From: Arsukibacterium ikkense
Lineage (GTDB): Bacteria; Pseudomonadota; Gammaproteobacteria; Enterobacterales; Alteromonadaceae
Assembly (NCBI RefSeq): GCF_000987775.1
Contig: NZ_LAHO01000012.1
Span: 108,890-172,889, forward strand
DNA length: 64,000 nucleotides
Reading direction: 5' to 3'
Shown: piece by piece, positions 48,172 through 58,251 of the stretch
Numbering within the stretch: the stretch's first letter is position 1
Layout: each line of letters starts with the position of its first letter
Position numbers and translations under genes: made by a program
Notes under the pieces: model-generated
The model's input: only the letters and a program-made list of their open reading frames with translations
What the model was told of the DNA's origin: nothing
Database searches by the model: none

Positions 48172-48927
48172 GTGAGCCTGCGCCAGTACTACCAGCAGTT
48201 AAACCACAGGCCCGGCTTTGTCGGTGGCCTGGTGTTTTTTCTGCTGGCATTGGCGCTGCTGGTCTGGGGTGGGCTAAAAATCCATAGCTGGGTACAAAGT
48301 CAGCAGGGCGCGCCGATTAATCAGGTGCGCTTGTATGGTGATTTTAACCATATAAAGGCTACGCAGCTGCAACAACGGTTGCAGCAGGAATATGTCGGTA
48401 ATTTTTTTCGGGTGGACGTTGATCAGGTGCAGCAGTTCCTGCAGCAACAACCCTGGATATATCAGGTAGCCGTGCGCAAACAATGGCCTGATACCCTGGT
48501 GGTGGTTGTGACAGAGCAGCAGCCGGTCGCAGTCTGGAATCAGCAGCACTTGCTCAATAATAAAGGGGAGTTGTTCAGCGCCCCGCTAAGCGAGCTGATC
48601 CCGGAACTGCCCCGGTTACACGGCCCAGAGGGCGGTGAGCAGGATGCCCTGACAATGTTTCGCCATATGCAAAGTTTACTGCAGTTGCACCAGTTCAGCG
48701 CTGAGCAAATGTGGTTAACCGAGCGATTTTCCTGGCGCTTGCAACTGCAGGATGGCCTGGTGCTGCAACTGGGCCGCCAGGACACCATGAAGCGGTTACA
48801 ACGTTTTATTGAGCTGTACCCGACTATGCAACAACATCGGGCGCAGGCATTAGCTGAAGTCGATCTGCGCTATGACACCGGCATTGCCGTGCGTTATGCC
48901 AGTACGGAGCCAAAGAGAAAAGCATGA
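48172..48927 (+). CDS. ftsQ: Cell division protein FtsQ
   Basis: 251 residues from GTG 48172 behind AAGGAG. A cytoplasmic tail, one transmembrane helix (about 17-38), a POTRA domain (about 50-118: INQVRLYGDFNHIKATQLQQRL, QQPWIYQVAVRKQWPDTLVVVVTEQQPVAVW) and the FtsQ C-terminal domain (NNKGELFSAP, LPRLHGPEG) follow in order. It links FtsL-FtsB to the divisome. Its end overlaps ftsA by four bases. Confidence 0.95.
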   Translation: MSLRQYYQQLNHRPGFVGGLVFFLLALALLVWGGLKIHSWVQSQQGAPINQVRLYGDFNHIKATQLQQRLQQEYVGNFFRVDVDQVQQFLQQQPWIYQVAVRKQWPDTLVVVVTEQQPVAVWNQQHLLNNKGELFSAPLSELIPELPRLHGPEGGEQDALTMFRHMQSLLQLHQFSAEQMWLTERFSWRLQLQDGLVLQLGRQDTMKRLQRFIELYPTMQQHRAQALAEVDLRYDTGIAVRYASTEPKRKA

Positions 48928-50159
48928 CAAAGTCGATTGAACGAGATCTGATAGTAGGGCTGGATATTGGCACGTCGCAGATCAAAGCAGTAGTAGGCGA
49001 AATTACCTCTGATAACCGGCTCAGCATCGTTGGCGTGGGTACCCATGCCTCGCGGGGTATGGATAAAGGCGGTGTTAACGATTTAAACCTGGTGGTGCAG
49101 GCGGTACAGCGGGCTATCAACGAAGCCGAGCTGATGGCCGATTGTCAGATATCATCGGTGTATTTAGGTATTACCGGCAAACATATTCGCTGCCAGAACG
49201 AAAGCGGTATGGTACCGATTAACGACACTGAAGTGACCGCAGACGATGTCGCCAGTGTGATCCACGCCGCGAAATCGGTGCCTATTTCGGCCGAGCGGCG
49301 CATGTTGCATGTGTTGCCGCAGGAGTTTTCGGTCGATATGCAGGAAGGCATCAAAAGCCCGGTGGGCATGTCCGGGGTAAGAATGGAGGCCAAGGCCCAT
49401 ATTATTACCTGCGCCAACGATATGGCGAAGAATATTGAAAAATGCGTTGAGCGCTGCGGTTTAGCGGTAGACCAGCTGATTTTCTCGTCACTGGCCTCCA
49501 GCTATGCGGTGCTGACCGACGATGAAAAAGAACTGGGGGTCTGTGTGGTGGATATGGGCGGTGGCACTATCGACTTATCCATTTTCACCAATGGTGCCTT
49601 GCGCCACACCGCTGTTATACCGGTGGCCGGCAACCAGGTAACCAGCGATATTGCCAAAATTTTCCGCACGCCGATAAGCCATGCCGAAGATATTAAAGTG
49701 CAATACGCCTGCGCCCTGCGCAGCATGGTAGGCAAAGAAGAAAGTATTGAAGTGCCCAGCGTCGGTGGCCGGCCCGCCCGTTCGATGTCGCGCCATACCC
49801 TGGCCGAAGTGATCGAGCCGCGCTACCACGAATTGTTCGAGTTAGTGCTGGAAGAAATTCGCAGCTCTGGCTTAGAAGAGCAAATTGCTGCCGGCTTAGT
49901 GTTAACCGGCGGCACCTCGAAAATGGAAGGTGCGGTAGAATTTGCCGAAGACGTGTTTCAAATGCCGGTGCGGGTTGGCCAGCCAATGCATGTCAGCGGT
50001 TTAAAAGAATATGTACAAGACCCTGCCTACGCCAGCGTAGTGGGGTTATTGCTGTATGGCAAAGATGTGCGTGCCCAGCAAAAAAACGCGGCACAAAGCC
50101 GCGATCCAGTTAGCAGCTTGCTGAAGAAAATCAGCAGCTGGTTCAAAGGTGAGTTTTAA
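48924..50159 (+). CDS. ftsA: Cell division protein FtsA
   Basis: 411 residues, actin-like. LIVGLDIGTSQIKAVVGEI (phosphate 1), the 1C domain, CVVDMGGGTIDLSIF (phosphate 2) and LTGGTSKMEGAVEFAEDVF (adenosine) are present. The C-terminal amphipathic helix reads VSSLLKKISSWFKGEF and tethers FtsZ to the membrane. ftsZ follows 24 bases later. Confidence 0.98.
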   Translation: MTKSIERDLIVGLDIGTSQIKAVVGEITSDNRLSIVGVGTHASRGMDKGGVNDLNLVVQAVQRAINEAELMADCQISSVYLGITGKHIRCQNESGMVPINDTEVTADDVASVIHAAKSVPISAERRMLHVLPQEFSVDMQEGIKSPVGMSGVRMEAKAHIITCANDMAKNIEKCVERCGLAVDQLIFSSLASSYAVLTDDEKELGVCVVDMGGGTIDLSIFTNGALRHTAVIPVAGNQVTSDIAKIFRTPISHAEDIKVQYACALRSMVGKEESIEVPSVGGRPARSMSRHTLAEVIEPRYHELFELVLEEIRSSGLEEQIAAGLVLTGGTSKMEGAVEFAEDVFQMPVRVGQPMHVSGLKEYVQDPAYASVVGLLLYGKDVRAQQKNAAQSRDPVSSLLKKISSWFKGEF

Positions 50160-50183
50160 GAGCGTAAAAACGGAGAGAGAGCT

Positions 50184-51353
50184 ATGTTTGAGTTAATGGA
50201 AAACCACAGCCAAGAAGCTGTAATTAAAGTAATAGGTGTTGGTGGCGGTGGCGGTAATGCTGTCGAATATATGGTAGCCAGCAATATCGAAGGCGTAGAG
50301 TTTGTAGCGGCCAATACCGACGCCCAGGCGCTGCGTAATTCGTCTGCTAACGTTACCCTGCAGTTAGGTGCCGGTGTCACCAAAGGCTTAGGTGCCGGTG
50401 CTAATCCGGAAATCGGCCGTCGTTCTGCTGAGGAAGACCGCGAAACCATCAAGAAAACCCTGCAAGGCGCGGATATGATTTTTATCGCAGCCGGCATGGG
50501 CGGTGGTACCGGTACTGGCGCAGCACCTATCGTGGCTGAAGTGGCGCGCGAGCTGGGGATCTTAACGGTAGCGGTTGTTACCAAGCCGTTCCCGTTCGAA
50601 GGTAAAAAGCGTACTGCTTATGCCGATGAAGGTATTCTGGAATTAAGCAAATATGTTGATTCGCTGATCACCATTCCTAACGACAAGCTGTTAAAAGTAT
50701 TAGGCAAAGGCACCAGCTTACTGGATGCGTTTAAAGCCGCTAACAACGTGTTATTAGGCGCCGTGCAGGGTATTGCAGAACTGATTACCCGGCCAGGCCT
50801 TATCAACGTCGACTTTGCTGACGTTCGTACCGTGATGTCGGAAATGGGCACTGCCATGATGGGTACCGGCCGTGCGTCAGGCCCGGACCGTGCCGAAGAA
50901 GCAGCCGAGCAGGCTATCTCCAGCCCACTGCTGGAAGATATCGACCTGTCAGGTGCCAAAGGTATTTTAGTTAACATTACCGCTGGCCTGGATATCAGCA
51001 TTGAAGAGTTTGAAATCGTCGGTAACGCGGTTAAAGCCTTTGCCTCTGAAAACGCCACTGTAGTAGTGGGTGCAGTTATCGACCCGGACATGCACGACGA
51101 ACTGCGGGTAACCGTAGTGGCTACCGGAATTGGTGCCGATCGCCGGCCAGATATCAGCCTGGTGCCAAGCCACCGTGCTGAACCAGTGCAGGCTTATGTG
51201 CAGCAGGGCAATACCATGCGTCAGGCGGCACCTGCGGTTCACGCGCACCACGCCCACAAAGAAGATGTGGCACAGGCGAAAACCCAGCCAGAAAACAAAG
51301 GCGGCATCGATATTTTCGATATCCCGGCGTTTTTACGCAAGCAGGCAGATTAA
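50184..51353 (+). CDS. ftsZ: Cell division GTPase FtsZ
   Basis: 389 residues. The tubulin signature GMGGGTGTGAAP (near 105-114), KVIGVGGGGGNAVEYM at the start, and the T7-loop region NVDFADVRTVMSEMG are intact. A histidine-rich linker precedes the conserved C-terminal peptide DIFDIPAFLRKQAD that binds FtsA and ZipA. GAGAGAG lies upstream of the ATG. Confidence 0.99.
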   Translation: MFELMENHSQEAVIKVIGVGGGGGNAVEYMVASNIEGVEFVAANTDAQALRNSSANVTLQLGAGVTKGLGAGANPEIGRRSAEEDRETIKKTLQGADMIFIAAGMGGGTGTGAAPIVAEVARELGILTVAVVTKPFPFEGKKRTAYADEGILELSKYVDSLITIPNDKLLKVLGKGTSLLDAFKAANNVLLGAVQGIAELITRPGLINVDFADVRTVMSEMGTAMMGTGRASGPDRAEEAAEQAISSPLLEDIDLSGAKGILVNITAGLDISIEEFEIVGNAVKAFASENATVVVGAVIDPDMHDELRVTVVATGIGADRRPDISLVPSHRAEPVQAYVQQGNTMRQAAPAVHAHHAHKEDVAQAKTQPENKGGIDIFDIPAFLRKQAD

Positions 51354-51442
51354 ACTGCAGCTAGCGGCCGGTTAACTCCGGTGTGGCGCGCGCCCGGCGT
51401 GGTGAAAAGAATATTAGCAACGGTTGAAATTAAGCCGCTGTT

Positions 51443-51479
51443 CAGTTGGCTTTTGTCAACATAGCTGCTATGGTCAACT
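51443..51479. promoter_or_regulatory. Inverted-repeat element upstream of lpxC
   Basis: In the 199-base ftsZ-lpxC gap, CATAGC-T-GCTATG (51460-51472) is a perfect palindrome. It sits between two GTCAAC copies (51455-51460 and 51473-51478) and inside outer arms CAGTTG (51443-51448) and CAACTG (51475-51480). This could be an operator or an mRNA structure ahead of lpxC. No promoter consensus is convincing. Confidence 0.35.
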
Positions 51480-51552
51480 GGCACATTAGCCAATGTTGTG
51501 CTAAGCTTCGCCGCCATTTTGTGATTGCTTAAAATTTGAGCAGGAAGAAATT

Positions 51553-52464
51553 ATGATTAAACAACGTACCGTCGCTAACACAGTCAGTACTATTGGTGTT
51601 GGGTTACACAAGGGTGAAAAGGTTACGCTCACTCTCCGGCCTGCACCTGACAACACGGGCATTATGTTCCGTCGTGTTGACCTGAACCCGATAGTTGACT
51701 TTAAAGTTACCCCAGAAATGGTGGGTGACACGGTTATGTGTACCTGTTTAATTAATGAACAGGGTGTGCGCCTGTCTACCACCGAGCATTTAATGGCCGC
51801 TATTGCCGGCCTGGGTATCGACAACCTGATTATTGAAGTTGATTCGGCTGAAATTCCGATTATGGACGGCAGTGCTAATCCGTTTGTCTACCTGTTACTG
51901 GAAGCTGGTATCAGCGAGCAGAAACTGGCGAAAAAGTTTATCCGCATCAAGCGCACTGTGCGGGTAGAAGACGGCGACAAATGGGCGGAAATCAAGCCGC
52001 ACAACGGCTTTAAAATCGATTTCGCCATTGATTTTGATCACCCGGTAATTGCTCAAACCACCCAGCGCATGCAAATGGATTTCTCAGCGGCCGGCTTTAT
52101 CAAAGACATCAGCCGCGCCCGTACCTTTGGCTTTTTGCACGACATCGAGTATCTGCGGGCTAATAACCTGGCGTTGGGCGGCAGTTTCGACAACGCTGTG
52201 GTACTGGACGAGTTTCGGGTATTAAACCAGGACGGCCTGCGCTACGAAGACGAATTTATAAAGCACAAAATTTTAGATGCCATCGGCGATTTATATATGG
52301 CTGGTTACAGCGTGCTGGGCGAGTTTGTTTCTTACAAAACCGGCCACGCCTTAAATAACCAACTGTTGTGCGCTGTATTAGCCGAGCAGGAAAACTGGGA
52401 ATTTGTCAGCTTTGAAGATAAAGCGAAAATGCCTATCTCTTACCTGGCACCGCAACTGGCATAA
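51553..52464 (+). CDS. lpxC: UDP-3-O-acyl-GlcNAc deacetylase
   Basis: 303 residues. [50 protein letters not shown] (zinc His), [16 protein letters not shown], and [15 protein letters not shown] (zinc His and Asp) are all present. LpxC performs the committed step of lipid A synthesis. It ends the dcw cluster and is followed by a strong bidirectional terminator. Confidence 0.98.
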   Translation: MIKQRTVANTVSTIGVGLHKGEKVTLTLRPAPDNTGIMFRRVDLNPIVDFKVTPEMVGDTVMCTCLINEQGVRLSTTEHLMAAIAGLGIDNLIIEVDSAEIPIMDGSANPFVYLLLEAGISEQKLAKKFIRIKRTVRVEDGDKWAEIKPHNGFKIDFAIDFDHPVIAQTTQRMQMDFSAAGFIKDISRARTFGFLHDIEYLRANNLALGGSFDNAVVLDEFRVLNQDGLRYEDEFIKHKILDAIGDLYMAGYSVLGEFVSYKTGHALNNQLLCAVLAEQENWEFVSFEDKAKMPISYLAPQLA

Positions 52465-52478
52465 TTCAGCGATAAAAT

Positions 52479-52508
52479 TAAAAAAACCGACATTCAGTCG
52501 GTTTTTTT
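52479..52508. terminator. Bidirectional terminator between lpxC and the DUF721 gene
   Basis: An A-run, ACCGAC (52486-52491), loop ATTCA, GTCGGT (52497-52502) and a T-run to 52508 form a symmetric intrinsic terminator that can serve both convergent genes. Confidence 0.9.
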
Positions 52509-52537
52509 GTACCCAAAATAATATGAGTCAGCGAGAT

Positions 52538-53002
52538 TTATTTAGCGAGTAGGCGGGCCAATGCTTGTTTTACTTTATCGTCGCTATGCTGCAGTGCTTG
52601 CTCCAGGGCGGCGCGTGCGCTGTCTGATAAGTTTTGCTGCTTAACCGGGGCCTGCGCTTTGGCGCTGGTTGTGCTGGCAGGGCGGGCGATCTGGCCGTGC
52701 GGCGACACTTCAATATCAATTCCGGCTAAATCAGGCAAGATTTTTCGGCGGAAATTGTCTAGAATGGCATCGCGCTGCATCTTTAACCGGTTAGCCCAGC
52801 CAGGCGATTGACATAAAATAACCGCCCGCCCGGCATTAATGCTCGATACCTGACAAAAACTCAGGTGTTCCAGCTGCAGAATGTGGCATAACTCGGTATT
52901 TAATTTGCGAACAAGTTCATACTGTTGTTGCATGGTTACCAGAGAGCTCTGGCCAAACAGCTTGGTTAAATCTTCGGGTTTATGGTTATAGCGTTTCATC
53001 AA
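52538..53002 (-). CDS. dciA: DUF721 protein, probable DciA-type helicase loader
   Basis: 154 residues. The N-terminal DUF721 (KH-like) domain is recognisable (about 10-105): LTKLFGQSSLVTMQQQYELVRKLNTELCHILQLEHL, ILCQSPGWANRLKMQRDAILDNFRRKILPDLAGIDIEVSP. An extended polar C-terminal tail follows with alanine-rich helices. DciA loads the replicative helicase in bacteria without DnaC. Position between lpxC and secA is common in gammaproteobacteria. Loader function is inferred from the family. Confidence 0.82.
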   Translation of the reverse strand: MMKRYNHKPEDLTKLFGQSSLVTMQQQYELVRKLNTELCHILQLEHLSFCQVSSINAGRAVILCQSPGWANRLKMQRDAILDNFRRKILPDLAGIDIEVSPHGQIARPASTTSAKAQAPVKQQNLSDSARAALEQALQHSDDKVKQALARLLAK

Positions 53003-53210
53003 CAGCTTACTTAACGGGCTTAACAGCAGGCCGGTTAAGTGTAACAGGTTTTATCGGTGCTGCCACAATCCACCGGGCTTGAAAGTTATCCCGGTTGGCA
53101 CCATATCCTGCCAATAGCCGCTAAGCCGGCAGGCAGTAAACAACAACGACAATAAATAACTGGCCTGGCCAGGGCTGCAAAGCAGTTTTAACTTAAATGG
53201 TATCTGGATA

Positions 53211-55943
53211 ATGTTTGGAAAACTTTTCGCCAAATTAGTTGGCAGCCGCAACGACCGCTTCTTAAAGAAACAACAGAAACTGGTGCAGCAAATCAATGCA
53301 TTAGAGGCCGAATGTCAGGCGTTGTCAGACGATGCCTTAAAGCAAAAAACGGTTGAGTTAAAGCAGCGGGTGCAGCAGGGCGCCAGCCTGGATGATATTC
53401 TGCCTGAAGCCTTTGCTACCGTACGCGAGGCCAGCAACCGGGTATTTAATATGCGCCACTTCGATGTGCAGCTGCTGGGCGGTATTGTACTGCATCAGGG
53501 CCGTATATCAGAAATGCGTACCGGTGAAGGTAAAACCTTAACGGCTACCTTACCGGCTTACTTAAATGCTCTAAGCGGTAAAAGTGTGCATGTTATTACC
53601 GTAAACGACTACCTGGCCCGGCGCGATGCCGAAACTAACGAGCCGTTATTTAACTTTTTAGGCTTAACGGTGGGCGTTAACGTGCCTGGCCTGGCGCATC
53701 AGGCCAAGCAGCAGGCGTATCAGGCCGACATTACCTACGGTACCAACAACGAATTTGGCTTCGATTACCTGCGTGACAATATGGCGTTCTCGCCACAAGA
53801 CCGGGTGCAGCGCGATTTAGCCTTTGCCATTATCGATGAAGTTGACTCGATTTTAATTGACGAAGCCCGCACCCCGCTGATTATTTCCGGCCCGGCCGAA
53901 GACAGCTCAGAGCTGTACAAGCAAATTAACCTGCTGGTGCCACAACTGGAAAAGCAGGAAAAAGAAGACGAAGAAGGTAATCATGGCGATGGCCACTTTA
54001 CCGTCGACGAAAAAGCCCGCCAGGTGTATTTAACCGAGCAAGGCCAGATTAAAGTAGAAGACATGCTGCGTGAAGCCGGCATGCTGGGCGAGCACGACAC
54101 CCTGTTCTCCGCCGCTAATATTACCCTGCTGCACCACGTGTATGCTGCCTTGCGCGCGCATCAGCTGTTTAAACGCGACGTTGATTACGTGGTAAAAGAC
54201 GGTGAAATTGTTATTGTTGACGAGCACACCGGCCGCACCATGGAAGGCCGGCGCTGGTCAGAAGGCTTGCACCAGGCGGTTGAAGCCAAAGAAGGGGTGC
54301 GTATTCAGAACGAAAACCAAACCCTGGCTTCTATTACCTTTCAGAACTACTTCCGTTTGTATAACAAACTGTCGGGCATGACCGGCACCGCCGATACCGA
54401 GGCCTTTGAGTTCCAGCAAATTTATGGTCTGGAAACCATTGTTGTGCCGACTAACCGGCCTATGGTGCGCGATGACATGGCCGATTTGGTGTACTTAAAT
54501 TCGGAAGATAAGTACAACGCCATTATTGCCGACATTATTAAAGCCCGTGACGCCAAGCGTCCGGTGCTGGTGGGTACTGCCTCTATTGAAAGCTCCGAGT
54601 ACCTGTCAGAGCTGCTGAATAAAGCCAAAATTAAGCACCAGGTGCTTAACGCCAAGTTCCACGCCAACGAAGCGCAAATCATCGCCGACGCCGGCCGGGC
54701 CGGCACCGTCACTATTGCCACCAACATGGCCGGTCGCGGTACCGATATCGTGCTGGGTGGTAGCTTACAGTCTGAACTGGCTGCCTTAGCTGAAAAAACT
54801 GACGAGGCCGTGGCGAAAATCACCGCCGACTGGCAACTACGGCACGACGAAGTGATTGCCGCTGGTGGCTTGCATATTATTGGTACCGAGCGGCATGAAT
54901 CACGCCGGATCGATAACCAGCTGCGCGGCCGCTCTGGCCGGCAGGGTGATCCGGGTTCATCGCGTTTTTATCTGTCGCTGGACGATGCGCTGATGCGTAT
55001 TTTCGCCTCTGACCGCATGGCTGGCATGATGCGCCGCTTGGGTATGGAAGAAGGTGAAGCCATTGAACACCCGTGGGTTAGCCGCGCCATTGAAAACGCC
55101 CAGCGTAAAGTCGAGGCCCGTAACTTTGATATCCGCAAGCAATTGCTGGAGTTTGATGATGTTGCCAACGATCAGCGTAAAGTGGTGTACGAGCAGCGCA
55201 ACGAGCTACTCGATGCCACTGATATCAGCGAAACCATCGGCGCCATTCGCCAGGATGTGGTCGATTCGGTGTTCAGCCAGTATATTCCGCCACAGTCGTT
55301 AGACGAAATGTGGGACGTACCGGGCCTGGAGCAACGCTTAAAGGCCGATTTTGGCCTGCAGCTGCCGGTTAGCCAGTGGCTGGCCGACGACAAAAAACTG
55401 TTTGAAGAAAAACTGCGCGACAAAATTCAGCAGGAATTTAGCGAAGGCTATAAGCACAAAGAGCAAATGGTTGGGGTAGAGGTACTGCGCCAGTTTGAAA
55501 AAGCCATTATGTTACAAAGCCTCGACACCCACTGGAAAGAACACTTAGCAGCGATGGATCACCTGCGCCAGGGCATAAACCTGCGTGGTTACGCCCAGAA
55601 AAACCCGAAGCAGGAATATAAGCGCGAAGCGTTCGAACTGTTCTCTACCATGCTGGACGAGCTGAAAACCGATGTTATCGGCATTTTAAGCCGGGTACAG
55701 GTAAAAGCCGCTGAAGACGTAGAAGCCGTGGAAGAACAGCGCCGTAAAGCCGATGCCGTACCACACAGCTATCAGCATGCTGAAGCCGGCCAGATGGGTG
55801 GGGCCGCACCGGCGCCAGCCGCTGCCGCGCCCGATGCCATGCCAGCCCCTGTGGTGCGCGAGGGCGATAAAGTCGGCCGCAACGACCCCTGCCCATGTGG
55901 CTCTGGTAAAAAATATAAACAGTGTCATGGCAAACTTAGCTGA
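53211..55943 (+). CDS. secA: Preprotein translocase ATPase SecA
   Basis: 910 residues. Walker A region [77 protein letters not shown] and [20 protein letters not shown] are intact. The C-terminal SEC-C zinc motif is [13 protein letters not shown]. It drives proteins through SecYEG. A secM-like arrest peptide gene, as in E. coli, is not seen in the 208-base upstream gap. Its last 17 bases overlap the mutT start. Confidence 0.98.
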   Translation: MFGKLFAKLVGSRNDRFLKKQQKLVQQINALEAECQALSDDALKQKTVELKQRVQQGASLDDILPEAFATVREASNRVFNMRHFDVQLLGGIVLHQGRISEMRTGEGKTLTATLPAYLNALSGKSVHVITVNDYLARRDAETNEPLFNFLGLTVGVNVPGLAHQAKQQAYQADITYGTNNEFGFDYLRDNMAFSPQDRVQRDLAFAIIDEVDSILIDEARTPLIISGPAEDSSELYKQINLLVPQLEKQEKEDEEGNHGDGHFTVDEKARQVYLTEQGQIKVEDMLREAGMLGEHDTLFSAANITLLHHVYAALRAHQLFKRDVDYVVKDGEIVIVDEHTGRTMEGRRWSEGLHQAVEAKEGVRIQNENQTLASITFQNYFRLYNKLSGMTGTADTEAFEFQQIYGLETIVVPTNRPMVRDDMADLVYLNSEDKYNAIIADIIKARDAKRPVLVGTASIESSEYLSELLNKAKIKHQVLNAKFHANEAQIIADAGRAGTVTIATNMAGRGTDIVLGGSLQSELAALAEKTDEAVAKITADWQLRHDEVIAAGGLHIIGTERHESRRIDNQLRGRSGRQGDPGSSRFYLSLDDALMRIFASDRMAGMMRRLGMEEGEAIEHPWVSRAIENAQRKVEARNFDIRKQLLEFDDVANDQRKVVYEQRNELLDATDISETIGAIRQDVVDSVFSQYIPPQSLDEMWDVPGLEQRLKADFGLQLPVSQWLADDKKLFEEKLRDKIQQEFSEGYKHKEQMVGVEVLRQFEKAIMLQSLDTHWKEHLAAMDHLRQGINLRGYAQKNPKQEYKREAFELFSTMLDELKTDVIGILSRVQVKAAEDVEAVEEQRRKADAVPHSYQHAEAGQMGGAAPAPAAAAPDAMPAPVVREGDKVGRNDPCPCGSGKKYKQCHGKLS

Positions 55944-56361
55944 TAGCGCATTAACCTTATTGCCGCAGTTGCATGTGGCAGTAGGGGTTATCCTGCGTAA
56001 GCAGCAGGTGTTGTTAGCGCTGCGTAGCAGCAAGCAGCATCAGGGTGGTAAGTGGGAGTTTCCGGGTGGCAAAATTGAGCCGGGTGAAACTGTCGCCGCC
56101 GCCCTGAAGCGGGAATTGCAGGAAGAGCTGGCCATTACCGTCACCCAGGCCGAGCCCTTTATGCTGTTACAGCATACGTACCCGGAGCGACAGGTAACCC
56201 TGGATATATGGCTGGTAACGGCCTTCAGCGGCACGCCAGCAGGGCTGGAAGGCCAGCCATTACAGTGGGTTAATATTGCCGATTTAGCCGACATTCAATT
56301 TCCTGATGCCAATCAACCTATAGTGACCAAATTACAGCAGGATATTGGCTTGTTGGTGTAA
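55927..56361 (+). CDS. mutT: 8-oxo-dGTP pyrophosphatase MutT
   Basis: 144 residues from ATG 55927, overlapping secA by 17 bases. The frame is open upstream inside secA, but homology begins at [18 protein letters not shown]. The Nudix box is complete: [24 protein letters not shown] (Gx5Ex7REUxEE). MutT removes 8-oxo-dGTP and so prevents A:T to C:G changes. Order secA-mutT is conserved. Confidence 0.93.
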   Translation: MANLADSALTLLPQLHVAVGVILRKQQVLLALRSSKQHQGGKWEFPGGKIEPGETVAAALKRELQEELAITVTQAEPFMLLQHTYPERQVTLDIWLVTAFSGTPAGLEGQPLQWVNIADLADIQFPDANQPIVTKLQQDIGLLV

Positions 56362-56401
56362 TTGCCATGGCAAATACTATTACGCTAGTGGCACACTGAA
56401 A

Positions 56402-56788
56402 ATGTTTTTGTATCTGTTTTTGGTCGTGCCACTCTTGTTAACTAGCGGGTTCTGGTATTACGAAGAATATCGATCTTCTGCTAAGCCACTTTCATTTTAT
56501 CAAATAGCAGGGCTGGGTCTTTTTATCAGCTATCTGGGTTGTTGTCTGGTTACTGGCAAAGAGGGAATGCTGGAACTTTTCAACGATTACCACTATAAAA
56601 TGGGCCGAGGGCTTTCTATTACCGGCCTATGGACATTTATTATTCCTGGCGTTATTTGGCCATTATTAATATTTCCGCGTGAAACACAGCTATATCTGTT
56701 AAATCAATCGACTGCAGGGCCCCTTATCGTATGCTTTGGCTATTTGCTGCTCTTCTTTACTGCGCTGCGCCATCTGCTTATTTTATAG
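56402..56788 (+). CDS. Small hypothetical membrane protein
   Basis: 128 residues from ATG 56402; an upstream in-frame start at 56345 would overlap mutT and is less likely. Four hydrophobic segments are visible (about 1-18, 30-50, 72-92, 100-125), joined by short polar loops (EEYRSSAKPLS, FNDYHYKMGRG). I do not recognise the family. It is AT-richer than its neighbours, lacks a clear ribosome site, and its end overlaps the convergent gene by six bases. It lies where E. coli goes directly from mutT to yacG, so it is an insertion relative to that order. Confidence 0.6.
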   Translation: MFLYLFLVVPLLLTSGFWYYEEYRSSAKPLSFYQIAGLGLFISYLGCCLVTGKEGMLELFNDYHYKMGRGLSITGLWTFIIPGVIWPLLIFPRETQLYLLNQSTAGPLIVCFGYLLLFFTALRHLLIL

Positions 56789-57289
56789 TTCAGGTGGCCA
56801 TATAGTTTCCAGAATCATGATACCGTTGAAAGGTCGTTTTAGGCTTTCTATCGATTCAAAGGTCTGTCTTAACTCTGCTGGTAGTGCTTGGTAGCTTCTG
56901 ATAATGGCAAGATTATCGTAGGTAAAACTGACAGCTTGCTGCTGCTTTAAATAGTTTGTCACTTTTATATTGTTCGCAGACTGGTTCAATTGGCCTAATA
57001 TCAACAGCGATTCCATATAATCGGCTTTCTCAGGTAGGACACAACCGTTAAACGCTCGCTCGGCGAGATAGGGCAAGACATCGGGATTATAGGCAATATC
57101 TTTTAAACGTAACTTTTCTTCCTCTGTTAAGCTTGTATTTTGCTTCTGCTTTGCTCTGCAGTTAATAATTTTCTGCTCATAAATTTTCAATACAGACTTA
57201 CTATAGTCAAATGCATAATCTATTTCTGCTGCCATAACAGGCGAGCAAATAAAAAGGAAAATAACAAAAGAGAGGAAAGGTTTACTCAT
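56783..57289 (-). CDS. Hypothetical exported protein
   Basis: 168 residues from ATG 57289, chosen because it gives a clean signal peptide (MSKPFLSFVIFLFICSPVMA-AEID) and GAGAGGAAAG precedes it on the minus strand. The mature part is helical, with two cysteines (INCRAK and NGCVLP) that could form a disulfide, and ends MILETIWPPEL. The family is not recognised. It overlaps the upstream gene stop by eight bases, so the two are probably translated together. Confidence 0.65.
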   Translation of the reverse strand: MSKPFLSFVIFLFICSPVMAAEIDYAFDYSKSVLKIYEQKIINCRAKQKQNTSLTEEEKLRLKDIAYNPDVLPYLAERAFNGCVLPEKADYMESLLILGQLNQSANNIKVTNYLKQQQAVSFTYDNLAIIRSYQALPAELRQTFESIESLKRPFNGIMILETIWPPEL

Positions 57290-57692
57290 CGATGCTGCAC
57301 CCCAGGTAAATAGCGCGCCAGAATTGATACTCTTTTGGTTTTTGGAAATGAAGGCTGGCCTGACGAAAGGCAATCTTTTCAATCTGGCTTAATTTAATGG
57401 CGCTTAAAGAGCTGTTAGCTTTAAAGAACAGCTCCCAGTTGCTTGCATAAATGGCATAGCCAGATTGAGCGGTGTCGGAAGAAGCCACCTTAAAAGCTAG
57501 TGATTTTTCATATTGCTCAAGCCCTGATCCGCTGGCACCCTTTTTCGACGCACCGCCGAAAATTGACCAGAGTTGGCCAAAAAGTAACGCGGATCTTGCT
57601 AGCTTCTCCAGGTCACTTAGTTCGGCAATTTCCTTAATCGCTTCAAGGCTACTTTCGCTAAGTTCAAGATTTACTATCGTTGGGCATTTCAT
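57282..57692 (-). CDS. Hypothetical cytoplasmic protein
   Basis: 136 residues without signal peptide or membrane helix. Features: an acidic helical start (LELSESSLEAIKEIAELSDLEKLARSALLFGQLWSIFGG), a glycine/serine-rich loop (GGASKKGASGSG), and an aromatic C-terminus (YQFWRAIYLGC). The family is not recognised. It shares an operon with the exported protein, is AT-richer than its neighbours, and looks accessory. Its ATG at 57692 has GGCTCACGGAT upstream, which is a weak ribosome site. Confidence 0.6.
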   Translation of the reverse strand: MKCPTIVNLELSESSLEAIKEIAELSDLEKLARSALLFGQLWSIFGGASKKGASGSGLEQYEKSLAFKVASSDTAQSGYAIYASNWELFFKANSSLSAIKLSQIEKIAFRQASLHFQKPKEYQFWRAIYLGCSIDE

Positions 57693-57784
57693 ATCCGTGA
57701 GCCTTTATGAGAGTCAATTTCTCAAAAGCATAACTTTCCGGATAGTTAATGTAAATAAATTATTTAATTATTGGGTTTTATTGT

Positions 57785-58018
57785 TTAATTCTTAAAAAAC
57801 TGATTATCCTGGGCAATAAATTCTTGCTCTAGCTCTGCCAGGTATTGCTCGGATAAATCGGCATCTATTGGGGCTTTATCAGGAATGCGATGGTTTTCGG
57901 CGGCCCAGTCACCTAAGTCGATAAGTTTGCAGCGCTCTGAGCAAAAGGGCCGGTAAGCGGAACTGGCATCCCACACTACAGCGGTGTCACAAGTAGGACA
58001 TTTAACAGTGGTTGGCAT
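57785..58018 (-). CDS. yacG: DNA gyrase inhibitor / zinc protein YacG
   Basis: 77 residues from ATG 58018; the open frame extends upstream but the conserved start is [16 protein letters not shown]. The zinc ligands are CPTC and FCSERC, followed by the family's [15 protein letters not shown]. In E. coli YacG binds GyrB and inhibits gyrase. Order mutT ... yacG-zapD-coaE is conserved, here interrupted by three accessory genes. Confidence 0.93.
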   Translation of the reverse strand: MPTTVKCPTCDTAVVWDASSAYRPFCSERCKLIDLGDWAAENHRIPDKAPIDADLSEQYLAELEQEFIAQDNQFFKN

Positions 58019-58104
58019 AGTAAAAACTCTGTTTGAAACTCTAAAAACGGCGCTAAGTATAACAGATCCGCTAAATACGAACAGGATGAGCATCTCGAAT
58101 TCCA

Positions 58105-58212
58105 CGAGCGAGAGTCTGCTTACCCTAAACAAACCGTTGAAGCCCTGGACGGGCGGAAACGAGCCTACAGGGATGTATTTACGGCGTGTTTGTGTGGGTA
58201 AGCAGGCTCGAC
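58105..58212. repeat. MITE-like imperfect inverted-repeat element
   Basis: About 108 bases in the yacG-zapD gap. CTGCTTACCC (58116-58125) and GGGTAAGCAG (58196-58205) are perfect complements, and similarity continues inward (AAACAAAC against GTTTGTGT) and outward (CGAG against CTCG). The middle holds CCTGGACGGGCGGAAACG and CAGGGATGTATTTACGG. This resembles a dispersed, non-coding repeat known in several gammaproteobacteria; that resemblance is from memory and was not checked. Confidence 0.6.
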
Positions 58213-58251
58213 CCGTTTAACCTGTGCTTGTTTCAGCTTTATCCAATACGC

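Noticed and set aside
53003..53210. Possible secM/vemP-like arrest peptide before secA
   Set aside because: No plus-strand frame with a signal peptide and ribosome site is present in the gap.
57290..57382. N-terminal extension of the exported hypothetical protein
   Set aside because: The extra 31 residues lie in the upstream gene and would bury the signal peptide.
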